Shown in pieces: positions 9,650-18,606 of a DNA stretch of 64,000 nt (the first letter of the stretch is position 1; each line of letters opens with the position of its first letter). The notes under the pieces were generated by a model, which saw only the letters and a list, made by a program, of their open reading frames with translations, was not told where the DNA came from and did not search any database. The DNA is from GCA-016699445 sp964555055 (GTDB taxonomy: Bacteria; UBA10199; JACPAL01; GCA-016699445): assembly GCA_964555055.1 (NCBI GenBank), contig CAZKQW010000006.1, forward strand, positions 124,001-188,000, in the 5' to 3' direction. A program made the position numbers and the translations under genes.

Positions 9650-9676
9650 TTCCCTAAAAATTTCTTTTTTAGGGAA
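9650..9676 (+). terminator. Perfect hairpin after the kinase-like gene, overlapping the next promoter
   Basis: TTCCCTAAAAA (9650-9660) pairs perfectly with TTTTTAGGGAA (9666-9676) around a 5-nt loop, starting 6 nt after the stop codon. There is no trailing T-run, so it may be a weak terminator or an operator. Its right arm overlaps the first bases of the GAAACTT element of the following promoter. Confidence 0.45.
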
Positions 9677-9700
9677 ACTTCCGCAGCGAACTGCCGATAA
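9674..9700 (+). promoter_or_regulatory. Sigma-28-like promoter
   Basis: GAAACTT at 9674 and GCCGATAA at 9693-9700, offset 19 nt. The start codon at 9709 follows the -10 box by only 8 nt. If this promoter is used, the mRNA would be nearly leaderless, or the true start is an internal codon. Confidence 0.6.
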
Positions 9701-9708
9701 CATAGAAT

Positions 9709-10536
9709 ATGTCGATCGATCTCATACCACGAGTCTGGAATGAAGTGAGGCGTTTGGCACTGCCTGGCGTCTCTCTCGGAGAGGCTTGCGTTTTGAGTCA
9801 AACTCAAGCCGGAGAAACAACACTCGCTTCTTCCCCTATCACGACGAGTGAGTTAGCTATTTACCGTAATTCCCATGCATACGCGCGATTGAATGCCGTT
9901 TTTAGCGCTCATACAGATCCCGCTTTTCTATTTAGTCAGGGGCTTCATACACTTCATAAGTATGTGGGGGATATTTTAAACGGGACTCATACCATCGTTT
10001 CCCATCAGGAAGTATACCTACGCGCTTATCACGGACTCATGCTCTTCGTGTCAGGAGCGCCCCAAGTCGTGGATCCTCGTTTACAAATCTTAGAGAGTGC
10101 TCTGACGGCAATTCAGCATGCGGCTCGGGTCCCTGAAAAAAGTCTCCTCTTAAGACACCTTGAATATCGATGGCCACAGGTCGCAACGGATCATGCTAAA
10201 TTTTTACCAGCCTTTGCTGTAAAACTCATGGAAATCTGCATCGAAAATAAGTCGAAACTCTCTCCCTATGGTGAGCCTCCGGTCACAGATATCGAGGAAC
10301 TTACCGCTTTCATTTCTGCAAGTCTGGGAAGCAAGGGATTTCAATATATAGTCGATGACGTTATAAACGCCGAACGTATCTCGGAACCTCGCATTTTAAG
10401 CGAGCTTCCTCTTGGAACGACGGTTTCTGAGTTAGTCACTGTTGTAAGAGACGACCTCAATAATATTTTAAAACCAACCGTTCCTCCTGTAATCATTTCA
10501 GATATCGATCGAAGAGCGGCGGAGAGACTCTCATGA
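9709..10536 (+). CDS. Stand-alone copy of the cluster-specific N-terminal domain
   Basis: 275 residues, almost wholly composed of the domain found at the N-termini of its neighbours: a YRNSHAYARLNAVF-type helix, HGLMLFVS (~110) and LEYRWP (~150), then a conserved helix SLGSKGFQYIVDDVINAE (~200-220). It lacks a kinase or coiled-coil extension. The stop codon overlaps the next gene (start 10533), indicating translational coupling. Function unknown. As a free copy of a shared domain it could compete for or regulate the partner that this domain binds. That is inference. Confidence 0.65.
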   Translation: MSIDLIPRVWNEVRRLALPGVSLGEACVLSQTQAGETTLASSPITTSELAIYRNSHAYARLNAVFSAHTDPAFLFSQGLHTLHKYVGDILNGTHTIVSHQEVYLRAYHGLMLFVSGAPQVVDPRLQILESALTAIQHAARVPEKSLLLRHLEYRWPQVATDHAKFLPAFAVKLMEICIENKSKLSPYGEPPVTDIEELTAFISASLGSKGFQYIVDDVINAERISEPRILSELPLGTTVSELVTVVRDDLNNILKPTVPPVIISDIDRRAAERLS

Positions 10537-12644
10537 CATCCGTCGTTACTCAGGCTTTTCCGGTGACCTCCCCCAAGGAGCCTCTATCCTCTATCCTGAG
10601 GCCCGCTATTTTTAACGTGGTCACGGCAAATGCTTCTCACGAAACCTCATTGGAGAAGGTCTTTAACGCTTACAGTGTGGCTCGGCCCTCACCCATGAAC
10701 TCGCGTCTACTTACGCTGACGGAGAATACGGCGACCGACCCGAGCTCCGATCGATTTGGACTCACCGCACCTCCGGATATCACGGCAAGGCATCTGGCTG
10801 TTTCCGTCAATATACACGCCTTTCAGCGATTAGAGGCAGCTTTTACCGGGCACACAGTCCTTCTCAATGAATTAAGAGAAGTTCACGCAACTGTGATTCA
10901 AGTAAAAAATGGCATAGATACCACCTCTCCCTATGATATTCCGAATATCCGGCCGTATTTAGGTTTAATGGCTTATGTCTCCGATCGAAACACGAGCATC
11001 GCAAACCTTTATGCGGCTGAAATCCGGCGATGTGTCGTGACCCTCTATGGAGGCTCCCTAACTCTTCAAGAAGTCGATGAGCACTTGAGTGAGCGTTGGC
11101 CTGAATTCAAAAGAACTTACCCTGCGACATTCAACAAAATTTGCTCGCAAGTTTTCAATGTGTGTGAATCTCGTCGTGCACACCTGAGTATAGTCGGGGG
11201 TGCCATCCCTATTCATATTATTAATGACGTTTTTAAAGAGATCCTCCCAAAACTAGGCACAGGGTTTGAATGCATCCAAAAGGCATTAGTTGATGCTGAA
11301 GCTAATTCGGAAGAAAGGATCCATGATCGCGACCTCCTCACCCCGGTCCCGGTACAGGCAGTTACGGTTGATTCTGCTTCTATGGCCCGACTGCTTCTAC
11401 AAGCCAATACCCTGCATCAGATTGGCGTAAACCATCAAAGAAATATGACAGCAGCCTATGCAAGAGGAGTCAAGGATGGAGAGGCCGCACGGAATGAGGA
11501 AGAGTATCAAAATCAATTAAAAGCAGCCGTTACCGATCGCCTCGATCAAGTATTTGAAACAGCCTACCAAGCAGGCTTAGAAAATGGAACTCTTCAGAGA
11601 GAAGAAGAAGCTCTGAAAACCGCACAAAAAGAGGGCCACCATATCGGTTATCAAGAAGGGCTCAACATCGGTTATCGAGAAGGGCTCAACGAAGGAAAAC
11701 GTTATGCGACGCAAGGGGCTGAAAATGAGGGATATAGAAGAGGGTACGCAGCTCAATGCGTAGACAGAGATGAAAGAGCTGACTTTATTCTATTGGAACG
11801 TGGGATACAACAGGGCGCTGAGGCTGCAGCAGCCCTGAGGGCTGCTGCTCTTGCCGACTTAAACTCAGCATGGGAAGCAAGATTCAATGAGATTTCACAA
11901 GCCTTAAATGAGCAAGGTCAAAAACTCGTTGCCGCCGAAAGAAGAGCTTCAAAAAAACTTGAAGAACTAGCGGATCTTCGCACAAGACATGCTCAATTGG
12001 TTGGGCAAAAGGCGCAGTCTGAGGAAGCTCACCACCAACTAGAGCACGTTAGTGGTCAGAGGATAAAACAACTTGAAGAGGAATTCGCGCGGGCTCAAGC
12101 GGAAAGAGACAGGGGTGAGAAAATTCAAGAAGCACTCTCTGCGGAACTTGCCCTACTTCAACAGGAAACCCCTCGGCTGCATTTCCTGGCCACCTACCAT
12201 GCTCTATCGAAAAATGAGCCCATACAAGCGTATAATAGCGCACAAAAGTATATCGTCAGTTTTATCATGGAAAATCTCGGCGCCCTCCTGCCCGCATCGA
12301 ATGATGGAGACGGTTTACGCGTGAGCGCCGCCATCTCATTGACTAATCAATTTTTGAGAGCCCGGGGTAATGATTACCTTGCATCCACAGATGCGTTTGA
12401 GGCCATGCATGAAAAAGCGTTAAAATATTATTTTACCGACGAAGCTCATAGAGACTCGATCAGCTTAGCCATTCAAAACGCCTATGGTTCCGACTGGAAT
12501 CAACCGATGTCCATCGATCGAAATACAGAAGCTGTGATGACCCGCTTAAGGGTCATGTGGTTTCCTTCAGCACCCCGCGCTGCCACACGCCCGGTGAAAA
12601 ATACAGCTCCGACCGGCACCCCGGCTGCAGTTAAAAAAAAATAA
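10533..12644 (+). CDS. Coiled-coil protein with FliH-like glycine repeats and shared N-domain
   Basis: 703 residues. Residues ~85-280 match the shared N-domain (YLGLMAYVS, LSERWPEF). Residues ~300-555 form a long charged coiled coil containing Gx3G-type repeats (IGYQEGLNIGYREGLNEGKRY, then EGYRRGY) resembling those of the FliH/YscL export-ATPase stator proteins. The C-terminal ~140 residues are globular and end in a basic KKK tail encoded by a run of nine A. The next open frame (kinase-like) begins in the -1 frame exactly at that run and has no ATG, so a fusion by frameshifting is possible. Likely a scaffold or assembly protein. Confidence 0.7.
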   Translation: MTSVVTQAFPVTSPKEPLSSILRPAIFNVVTANASHETSLEKVFNAYSVARPSPMNSRLLTLTENTATDPSSDRFGLTAPPDITARHLAVSVNIHAFQRLEAAFTGHTVLLNELREVHATVIQVKNGIDTTSPYDIPNIRPYLGLMAYVSDRNTSIANLYAAEIRRCVVTLYGGSLTLQEVDEHLSERWPEFKRTYPATFNKICSQVFNVCESRRAHLSIVGGAIPIHIINDVFKEILPKLGTGFECIQKALVDAEANSEERIHDRDLLTPVPVQAVTVDSASMARLLLQANTLHQIGVNHQRNMTAAYARGVKDGEAARNEEEYQNQLKAAVTDRLDQVFETAYQAGLENGTLQREEEALKTAQKEGHHIGYQEGLNIGYREGLNEGKRYATQGAENEGYRRGYAAQCVDRDERADFILLERGIQQGAEAAAALRAAALADLNSAWEARFNEISQALNEQGQKLVAAERRASKKLEELADLRTRHAQLVGQKAQSEEAHHQLEHVSGQRIKQLEEEFARAQAERDRGEKIQEALSAELALLQQETPRLHFLATYHALSKNEPIQAYNSAQKYIVSFIMENLGALLPASNDGDGLRVSAAISLTNQFLRARGNDYLASTDAFEAMHEKALKYYFTDEAHRDSISLAIQNAYGSDWNQPMSIDRNTEAVMTRLRVMWFPSAPRAATRPVKNTAPTGTPAAVKKK

Positions 12645-12683
12645 GTCCGGCGCTAGATAGTTTCATCGGTCGCTATACAGCGC
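12633..12683 (+). other. Candidate -1 frameshift site: A9 run plus downstream stem-loop
   Basis: AAA AAA AAA TAA at 12633-12644 ends the 703-residue frame. A -1 slip on the A run continues as ISPALDSFIGRYTALDPKSQ into the kinase-like frame without meeting a stop. That frame is open back to 12635 and has no ATG upstream of a GTG at 12701. A stem-loop follows at 12650-12683: GCGCT with AGCGC, a 2x2 internal loop, then four more pairs. A slippery run with a nearby stem is the classical arrangement for programmed -1 frameshifting, and A9 also promotes transcriptional slippage. Confidence 0.55.
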
Positions 12684-12700
12684 TTGATCCTAAAAGTCAG

Positions 12701-13789
12701 GTGCGACTTATAGAGCAATATAAAGAAGGCCTGAAAGTCCTTGAATCTTTACCTTCCACCCCTCCCATCCACAGATATGTGAGAGAGGAAATCATCTCTA
12801 AGCCCTTAGATGCCGCGAATAACACCGTTTACCGCGTCCATTATCGAGACGAAAAAAACATCCAAAGAAGTTTCATTAAAAAAGTCTACAGCAACGATGA
12901 CTCGATAGCCATGAAGGGCGGCATTCTTTTCAATGGATTTGCCAATACGCTCCGCTTTGGTAAGAATGAAAAAATTCAAGAACATACCATGCGCTTATTA
13001 GGCGCTCATATGACGCGTCAGGGGGAGTTCGTTCTTTATCTGGAAGATGCTTTACCAGGAGACTTGGAGTCGGTTTTAAAAACCATTAACCCTTCTGATG
13101 ATAGCGAATATGCCTTAGAGGCTTTAAAATCAATGGCTGCGATCTTAAAGCCACTGGCAGCACTGCATACGGCAGGTATCGTCCATGGGGATGTGAAACC
13201 GAAAAACTTTGTTCTCGTCGCTGATGACAATGGTCATCGCACCGTAAAAGCGATCGATTTGGACTCCGCTACGTATCCCGCTCAAGAAGCCATTCACCTT
13301 TCAAACAACCACACTACCGATAATAGGGGAGGGACATTCGTGCCTGGAGAAGCGGCATTAGACACCCACTATTATCCCAATTTCACCACAGATGTCTTCG
13401 CGGCTGCTTATACGTTTTATCACCTGTTGACGGGTATACCGACCCGTCGCGGTTTTTGCAAAACAGCCATACAAAACTTCTTAAGTGAATGTTCCTCTCC
13501 TGCGTTGAAGGGTCCGGATACATTGCGAGTCGCACAGATGTTAAAAGAAACGGTACAAGCTTACCCTCAAATTGAAATGAGCCAGGCGGCTCTTTCCAGG
13601 CTTCCTAATTCCATACAAACCATCCTGCTAACCGCCGCCTCTAAAAATTCGTCGGAGAGGTATCCAAATGCCATGAGAATGCTTCAAGCAATTGAACACG
13701 AAATAGAGTGTATTATGATCCAAGACATGGATGATGCAGGAGAAGAAATAAATATTACGTGTGACTTAGCTCCTGAATGCCCATCTTAA
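12701..13789 (+). CDS. Protein kinase-like domain protein (possible -1 fusion to upstream gene)
   Basis: 362 residues from GTG at 12701; no ATG and only a weak ribosome-binding site is available. It has recognisable kinase motifs: a lysine-bearing strand (SFIKKVY, ~65), a catalytic loop IVHGDVKPKNFVLV (~159-172, with Asp, Lys and Asn in place), DLD as the DFG equivalent (~185), GTFVPGEA as the activation/APE segment, and NFTTDVFAAAYTFYHLLTG as helix F. These features fit a Hanks-type Ser/Thr kinase with a more canonical active site than the paralogue at 7947. Coding-like sequence continues upstream of the GTG to the A9 run, so the full product may be a ~1,080-residue fusion with the coiled-coil protein, mirroring the N-domain-kinase fusion seen at 7947. 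Confidence 0.75.
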   Translation: MRLIEQYKEGLKVLESLPSTPPIHRYVREEIISKPLDAANNTVYRVHYRDEKNIQRSFIKKVYSNDDSIAMKGGILFNGFANTLRFGKNEKIQEHTMRLLGAHMTRQGEFVLYLEDALPGDLESVLKTINPSDDSEYALEALKSMAAILKPLAALHTAGIVHGDVKPKNFVLVADDNGHRTVKAIDLDSATYPAQEAIHLSNNHTTDNRGGTFVPGEAALDTHYYPNFTTDVFAAAYTFYHLLTGIPTRRGFCKTAIQNFLSECSSPALKGPDTLRVAQMLKETVQAYPQIEMSQAALSRLPNSIQTILLTAASKNSSERYPNAMRMLQAIEHEIECIMIQDMDDAGEEINITCDLAPECPS

Positions 13790-13815
13790 AAACCGCTTGA
13801 AATCATTTAAAACAA

Positions 13816-13842
13816 GCAACTTTTTACGAAGTCTTACGATAA
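13816..13842 (+). promoter_or_regulatory. Sigma-28-like promoter
   Basis: GCAACTTT at 13816 and TACGATAA at 13835-13842, offset 19 nt. The ATG at 13871 follows after 28 nt, with AGAAGGAG in between. Confidence 0.5.
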
Positions 13843-13870
13843 CGATTCTGACTTTTTAGAAGGAGATTTT

Positions 13871-15427
13871 ATGTTTATTTCCGCATATCGAACGAATCAA
13901 GGCTTAGGGATTGGAGTCGTAGAGGCCCCTCATGACAGAGGCGGCTCGGGACTGGATACAAGTTCAGCGTCGTCTTACGCACCGATCGGCACCGGTCATT
14001 CACAATCTGTATCACCAACCGTCTCGCCCAGACTGGCTCCTGAAACCTCAACACTGAGAGGAGAACGCGTTGTTCCCTCCGAAGTCTCCTCAGATCTTTC
14101 CATCTCCGAATGCGGGTCTTACATAAAATTTAATGAAAAAGTCCTCGTCCGATGTTCGTTTTGGCCCCCAAACAAGATATATGTCTCTCTATCCAATGAA
14201 AACCCAGGGGGTTTCACTGTCACCGCAATGATTGATAAAGACGGAAGGCCCACCACAGAGAGGTTACGCCCTGACATTTCGATTTCTATTCAGCCTGGAA
14301 GCTATGTCGAACTCAGTTCTCCCGACGGTACATTTAATTTTCTGGTAGAAATAGAACCTCTTACTACTAAACCAATCTTCACCTTTCTTAGAAAAAGGGA
14401 TACAGAAGCTGTGAGAGAAGCGTACAATGAACGGGTGGAGTTACTAGCAAGCGCACGCCCCATAGAATTCTTCAATCTTACAGAGATGGCCATAGGGCAA
14501 AAAGCATGCGTCGGCCTTGCATTTAATCACTGCACTCCTCCCAATGTCACCCTTATTGGATTAAGTCAAAGAGGCTTAGCGAATCATCAGATTACTGTTT
14601 CCCGCGATAGAGATGGCTTTAAAATTTGCAGCGCTCCGACAGCTCAGTCTTGGGTTCGCTTTCCCGGATCTCGATGGCAGAAGCTGGGAGAGGATTCTAT
14701 GTCCATAAGTTTTTATGATACGACGCCAGAAGGAGTTCCCCAATATTGCCGCTATAGGTTTGAAGATTTACCGGTAAGAGTCTCTCGGTCGGGTCAAATG
14801 AACTATATTTTTTACGCTCATGAACAAAATCAAATCCCTATGGTCTCCGTCGAATATGGCGATGAAGTCACCATCCATGGCACACCTTTTTTTCAAGTGT
14901 ATGGCACTCGTGACGCACCAAAGATCATCTTCATGAAGCGATACACGGATCAAAAATTACAAGCTTGGGACGTGAGCACGGAAGATGAAGTCGTCATACA
15001 GCCAGGAGATCGTTCTCTCCGTCCCGGGTCTTTGGTCGCCGTTAGTCCCGAAGGAAATATCGATAATGTTTACTTATTTGTCGTCGAGGCAGATCCCGCG
15101 ACACACCTGTTGAGATTCCGTCCCGCTCAAAATACGGATCTGCCGCATAGATTTCAAAGCTCCGCCAGAACCACATACGACTTAGGCCAAAATACAACTA
15201 TCGCACCCGTTAGGACGAATCTGGGAATTAAACCCCGCGATGATTCGGACCATAGAGCACCGCAAGCCATTCAACCGACGAGACGAAAGCCCGTATTCGT
15301 GGAGCCGGATTACCCGAATGATATAGCCATACCCGATTCAAAGGAACCTCATTGGTTCGTGCGAGGAGCGCTCTGGCTTCCCCAAAAAATCGTTCAATTT
15401 TTTAGAATTTTACTGGAACGCTTTTAA
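13871..15427 (+). CDS. Unrecognised beta-rich protein of the accessory cluster
   Basis: 518 residues; ATG with an AGAAGGAGA ribosome-binding site. The protein begins MFISAYRTNQGLGIG and has no signal peptide. Ser/Pro-rich residues 25-75 are followed by several similar beta modules of about 90-100 residues (for example IQPGSYVELSSPDGTFNFLVEIEP and IQPGDRSLRPGSLVAVSPEG), whose IQPG(S/D) and SP(D/E)G turns recur. The C-terminus is amphipathic and aromatic (HWFVRGALWLPQKIVQFF), possibly membrane-associated. It has its own sigma-28-like promoter and is followed by another. No family recognised; the repeats suggest a beta-sandwich scaffold. Confidence 0.65.
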   Translation: MFISAYRTNQGLGIGVVEAPHDRGGSGLDTSSASSYAPIGTGHSQSVSPTVSPRLAPETSTLRGERVVPSEVSSDLSISECGSYIKFNEKVLVRCSFWPPNKIYVSLSNENPGGFTVTAMIDKDGRPTTERLRPDISISIQPGSYVELSSPDGTFNFLVEIEPLTTKPIFTFLRKRDTEAVREAYNERVELLASARPIEFFNLTEMAIGQKACVGLAFNHCTPPNVTLIGLSQRGLANHQITVSRDRDGFKICSAPTAQSWVRFPGSRWQKLGEDSMSISFYDTTPEGVPQYCRYRFEDLPVRVSRSGQMNYIFYAHEQNQIPMVSVEYGDEVTIHGTPFFQVYGTRDAPKIIFMKRYTDQKLQAWDVSTEDEVVIQPGDRSLRPGSLVAVSPEGNIDNVYLFVVEADPATHLLRFRPAQNTDLPHRFQSSARTTYDLGQNTTIAPVRTNLGIKPRDDSDHRAPQAIQPTRRKPVFVEPDYPNDIAIPDSKEPHWFVRGALWLPQKIVQFFRILLERF

Positions 15428-15467
15428 AACCTATAAGCAAAATGCGACTGGTCCTGCACGCTTTCAC

Positions 15468-15496
15468 GAAACCCTCCTGACTCCCCCGGCCGATAA
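15468..15496 (+). promoter_or_regulatory. Sigma-28-like promoter
   Basis: GAAACC at 15468 and a perfect GCCGATAA at 15489-15496, offset 21 nt. The ATG at 15526 follows after 29 nt, with GAGGAGAGCGT in between. Confidence 0.55.
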
Positions 15497-15525
15497 TTTC
15501 ATCATGGGGAAACTGAGGAGAGCGT

Positions 15526-18500
15526 ATGATACAGGGCTTTGGGTTTACTTTTTCCCTTTACTTTAAAAATACCTATTATGCTTTAAGCCAACATGCTGGC
15601 CAGTCGGGATTAAGTGGACCGGGCCCTCAAGAATTGAGGGATCGCGACTGTTTTCCGTTACCTCCCGATAATCATTCAGATCCCAGTTCTGAATTATTCG
15701 CGAGAAGCGAAGATCCTAATTCTCTCGAAGATATCGCTCAAGAGTTTGGAGGGGATTCTACGGAATATCACGGGGTCTACCGCGTGGGTGTTTCTGAAGA
15801 TGACAGCCAATTATGTTTTGTTGAAGATCATGCGTTCCGCTCCATGCATTTACAGGATTTTCATCAAGCCACCTGGAGAAGAGCTCTTCAATCCACTCAT
15901 AATTTCACCTACGCTTCCCCTAACACGCCGCAGACGCCCATACGACCTTGGGGCCTTTACCGGCACCGACGCTGCTCGGGAGGATCAGACGAAAGTGGCG
16001 TCTATGTTTATCAACGACACCCTATTCTCCTAAATCTTTGTAGCCCTGATTTTCCGGCGAGTTCCGCATTCCACCCCGTGCCTGGATTCGACCGCATGCC
16101 GCAAAGTGATGTCATCGATTTTGCCAATCACATTGGTTTAAGGCCGCGCGGATCGAGCCTGAATAGATGGACAAGCCGTCTCTTAAGCCGGCCTCAGGCG
16201 ACAGCTCGTGTCACGAATAGTACGAACTATTGTCTCACTCTACCCGATCCTCATACAGGCCTGCGCACCATGGCCTTTCCGGGAGCCCAAGGAGAATCCA
16301 TCACCCGCCTCTTATCTCTTCTCGAATACATTGAAGACCCGAATGGATTTTCGACATCAGGTGCTTATGATTTTAGTTTTTTGATTCCTGGATTTACCCA
16401 CTTTGATGTCCATGCGGGTATCGATGATCCGAGGGCTTATGAGTACGCAGAGGGCTTGCATGATTTCTTAGGTCCTCAAATCGTCACCCGAGACATGATG
16501 ACGATCTCGGGTGCGATGACGATGCTCGGTATTATTGCCGGAAGTCTTTTCGCCCGCCAACAAATGCAAAGCATGTTCGATGTCAACTCCGCCTTCACGG
16601 ACGACACGGGTATGCTCCATGCCATGGCCGATCCACTCATTGACGTCACGAATAACCCTTACCACCAAAGGGTTGTCGACCTCACCCGGGCCGCCTTCGC
16701 AAACTCACGATACCCGCACCAGCTTTTTTCCGGAGCTTCGGGAGCCCTCAAAGGATTTTGCCTACAGTCGGTGGGGGCCTTGGCTGTGTCGGGAAATCTG
16801 GGCATACAAGCGAACCGCTGGGATCGGTTCGTCGCCAACACCATCCGTCCTATTTATAATTTTTGGGAAGGTGCCTCGCAGAGGTACTTTTTCATTCCGA
16901 ATCCCAAGAAACTCATCTTCCTCCCGGATCTTTATCTTGGAACTCGCTATATCAGGATGGCCGCTAACGCCATTACGAGGGTAGGTGGGCCTATGCAGAA
17001 TGCGGTCTCCACTATTTTTTCAAAAATCATAGAATCCTCGGCCAATAGAAGTGGCTTTACCATTATACATTTAGAAGAAGCTCAACAGTTCGTGGCCGTC
17101 GGAGATGGAAATCACCCCGTCAACCTTCTGTCTCAACTCTTGATGGTCGCTAATAGAGCCAATAGGGGCTACAACCGGATCATTTTCATCTTGGACACGA
17201 GCCAGCCTCATGTCATTTTCAATCATCCGGGCTCCCGTGATTTAAGAAGGCGCGTTCAAATCGTCGAATACATTCCCCCTATGCGTGAAGACATTGCTGT
17301 TTTAGTGCGCCAAGTGGTCATCCTCAATCGTGCCAGCTCGGATCCGCGGATTCGATCGGATTATAACCGCGCGCTTGTGAATGCGGACGTTTATGAAGCT
17401 CTTTCGTGGCTGGCCGAAGGACGACAAGGTGCTTCTTCGGCACCTCCCGGAACGGCGTTGGACATGCTCAACGAGATTATATCCAGCCGAGTTTCAGGGG
17501 AATCCACTAGGACTCGCGGACGTCAAGCGAATGGGCATGTCATCATCTCTCGAGAGCATGTTCTGGATTATTATTTCTCCCAACATTCGGATCTAGTCGC
17601 TCCTCATGCAGACGGATCCGATGTCACGAGTGAAGAGACGAGAGCCGCCGTCGAAAACGTCATCCGAGAACGCCAGACACATCCCGGAGCCTATCAAGAG
17701 CTTCTCAACCGCGCATTTTACACCAATAACAAAGAACCTTTCGTGCCTATTCTCAATAATGGCAATCCCGTGGACCCGCGTCAGATCGTTCAAGCATTAA
17801 CGACAAGACGCTGGAATCCAGAAGTACCCATGGCAATCACACAAGAACGTATTCGCCAACTTCTGGTGGAGAGGTACACTGCGTATGACATGACCCCTCC
17901 TGTCGATTGGTGGCGTTACGACCTGAGAATCCCCCATTGGCTTCAAGAGGGACGGCAAAATGTTCAAAGACGCGTCCGCGCTGTCCATGGTTGGGTTAGA
18001 AAGCGTTCGCAGACCGATCCAGTCCTGGATCAAATAGACGCCCTAGCGGCACGTATCATGGCTGAGTATACGGGGCCCCGCCAAGGTCCAGGCGGCCTTC
18101 CTCAAGAAGACACCCTTCGTGGTCTCATTGACCGTTCATTGCAGCATTTAGCCTCCGATACCTCCGTCCGATCCTCAGCCCAAAGGTGGACGCAATTAGA
18201 AAGTCATTATCGACATCAAAGAGATTTAGAGACCCAACATATTCGGGAAGAAGCAACACGTTTGATCACCTCATACAGGGAGCGTCTTTCAAAGCGAGGG
18301 ATTCGTCTTTTAGTCGAAGATAGGGTGATCGGGAGGGCTTTCGAACCTGATATTTCCGATTTAGATCCCTATAACGCACTGAACCTCCTAGAAGACGTCA
18401 TTTCCCAAAAAACATTGAGGCATATCCAAGGAAATGACGTTTCCATTACGGAACAAGATATCGTAGAGTATCATGCCCGCACGTTAGTAAGCACAGGAAG

Positions 18501-18606
18501 CTCTGCTTATAGAACGCCTCCCCCCCCCCAACTGTCAACCCTACACCTCCACCTACCGTCCCTAATGCCCGACCCACGGCTCCTATCGATCCCTCACGAA
18601 ACTTGA
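15526..18606 (+). CDS. Membrane-anchored Clp-like AAA+ protein, degenerate P-loop; frame lost at C10 run
   Basis: 1026 residues as read, paralogous along its length to the 1118-residue protein that follows. The N-terminus has the tag-like GFGF, then YYALSQ. Residues ~30-320 are a Cys-containing domain, then one membrane span (~325-345), then a Clp-type AAA+ domain. The P-loop is altered (GASGALKG at ~403; Leu replaces the Gly before Lys). The Walker B segment is HLEE (~515), and GSRDLRRR sits where the Clp arginine fingers lie. A helical lid and long C-terminal helices follow. At 18520-18529 a C10 run puts the last ~25 codons out of frame (ending SLMPDPRLLSIPHET). One more C, or two fewer, would restore the paralogue's C-terminus. 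Probably phase-variable or frameshifted. Confidence 0.7.
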   Translation: MIQGFGFTFSLYFKNTYYALSQHAGQSGLSGPGPQELRDRDCFPLPPDNHSDPSSELFARSEDPNSLEDIAQEFGGDSTEYHGVYRVGVSEDDSQLCFVEDHAFRSMHLQDFHQATWRRALQSTHNFTYASPNTPQTPIRPWGLYRHRRCSGGSDESGVYVYQRHPILLNLCSPDFPASSAFHPVPGFDRMPQSDVIDFANHIGLRPRGSSLNRWTSRLLSRPQATARVTNSTNYCLTLPDPHTGLRTMAFPGAQGESITRLLSLLEYIEDPNGFSTSGAYDFSFLIPGFTHFDVHAGIDDPRAYEYAEGLHDFLGPQIVTRDMMTISGAMTMLGIIAGSLFARQQMQSMFDVNSAFTDDTGMLHAMADPLIDVTNNPYHQRVVDLTRAAFANSRYPHQLFSGASGALKGFCLQSVGALAVSGNLGIQANRWDRFVANTIRPIYNFWEGASQRYFFIPNPKKLIFLPDLYLGTRYIRMAANAITRVGGPMQNAVSTIFSKIIESSANRSGFTIIHLEEAQQFVAVGDGNHPVNLLSQLLMVANRANRGYNRIIFILDTSQPHVIFNHPGSRDLRRRVQIVEYIPPMREDIAVLVRQVVILNRASSDPRIRSDYNRALVNADVYEALSWLAEGRQGASSAPPGTALDMLNEIISSRVSGESTRTRGRQANGHVIISREHVLDYYFSQHSDLVAPHADGSDVTSEETRAAVENVIRERQTHPGAYQELLNRAFYTNNKEPFVPILNNGNPVDPRQIVQALTTRRWNPEVPMAITQERIRQLLVERYTAYDMTPPVDWWRYDLRIPHWLQEGRQNVQRRVRAVHGWVRKRSQTDPVLDQIDALAARIMAEYTGPRQGPGGLPQEDTLRGLIDRSLQHLASDTSVRSSAQRWTQLESHYRHQRDLETQHIREEATRLITSYRERLSKRGIRLLVEDRVIGRAFEPDISDLDPYNALNLLEDVISQKTLRHIQGNDVSITEQDIVEYHARTLVSTGSSAYRTPPPPQLSTLHLHLPSLMPDPRLLSIPHET
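18520..18529 (+). repeat. Homopolymeric C10 tract at a frame boundary
   Basis: Ten C residues inside the Pro-encoding linker of the first AAA+ gene. Upstream the frame is 15526-18606; immediately downstream the duplicated C-terminal coding sequence lies in the -1 frame. C11 or C8 joins the two perfectly (PPPPPTVNPTPP), so the tract has the properties of a contingency locus. It could also be a polymerase or assembly error. Confidence 0.6.
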
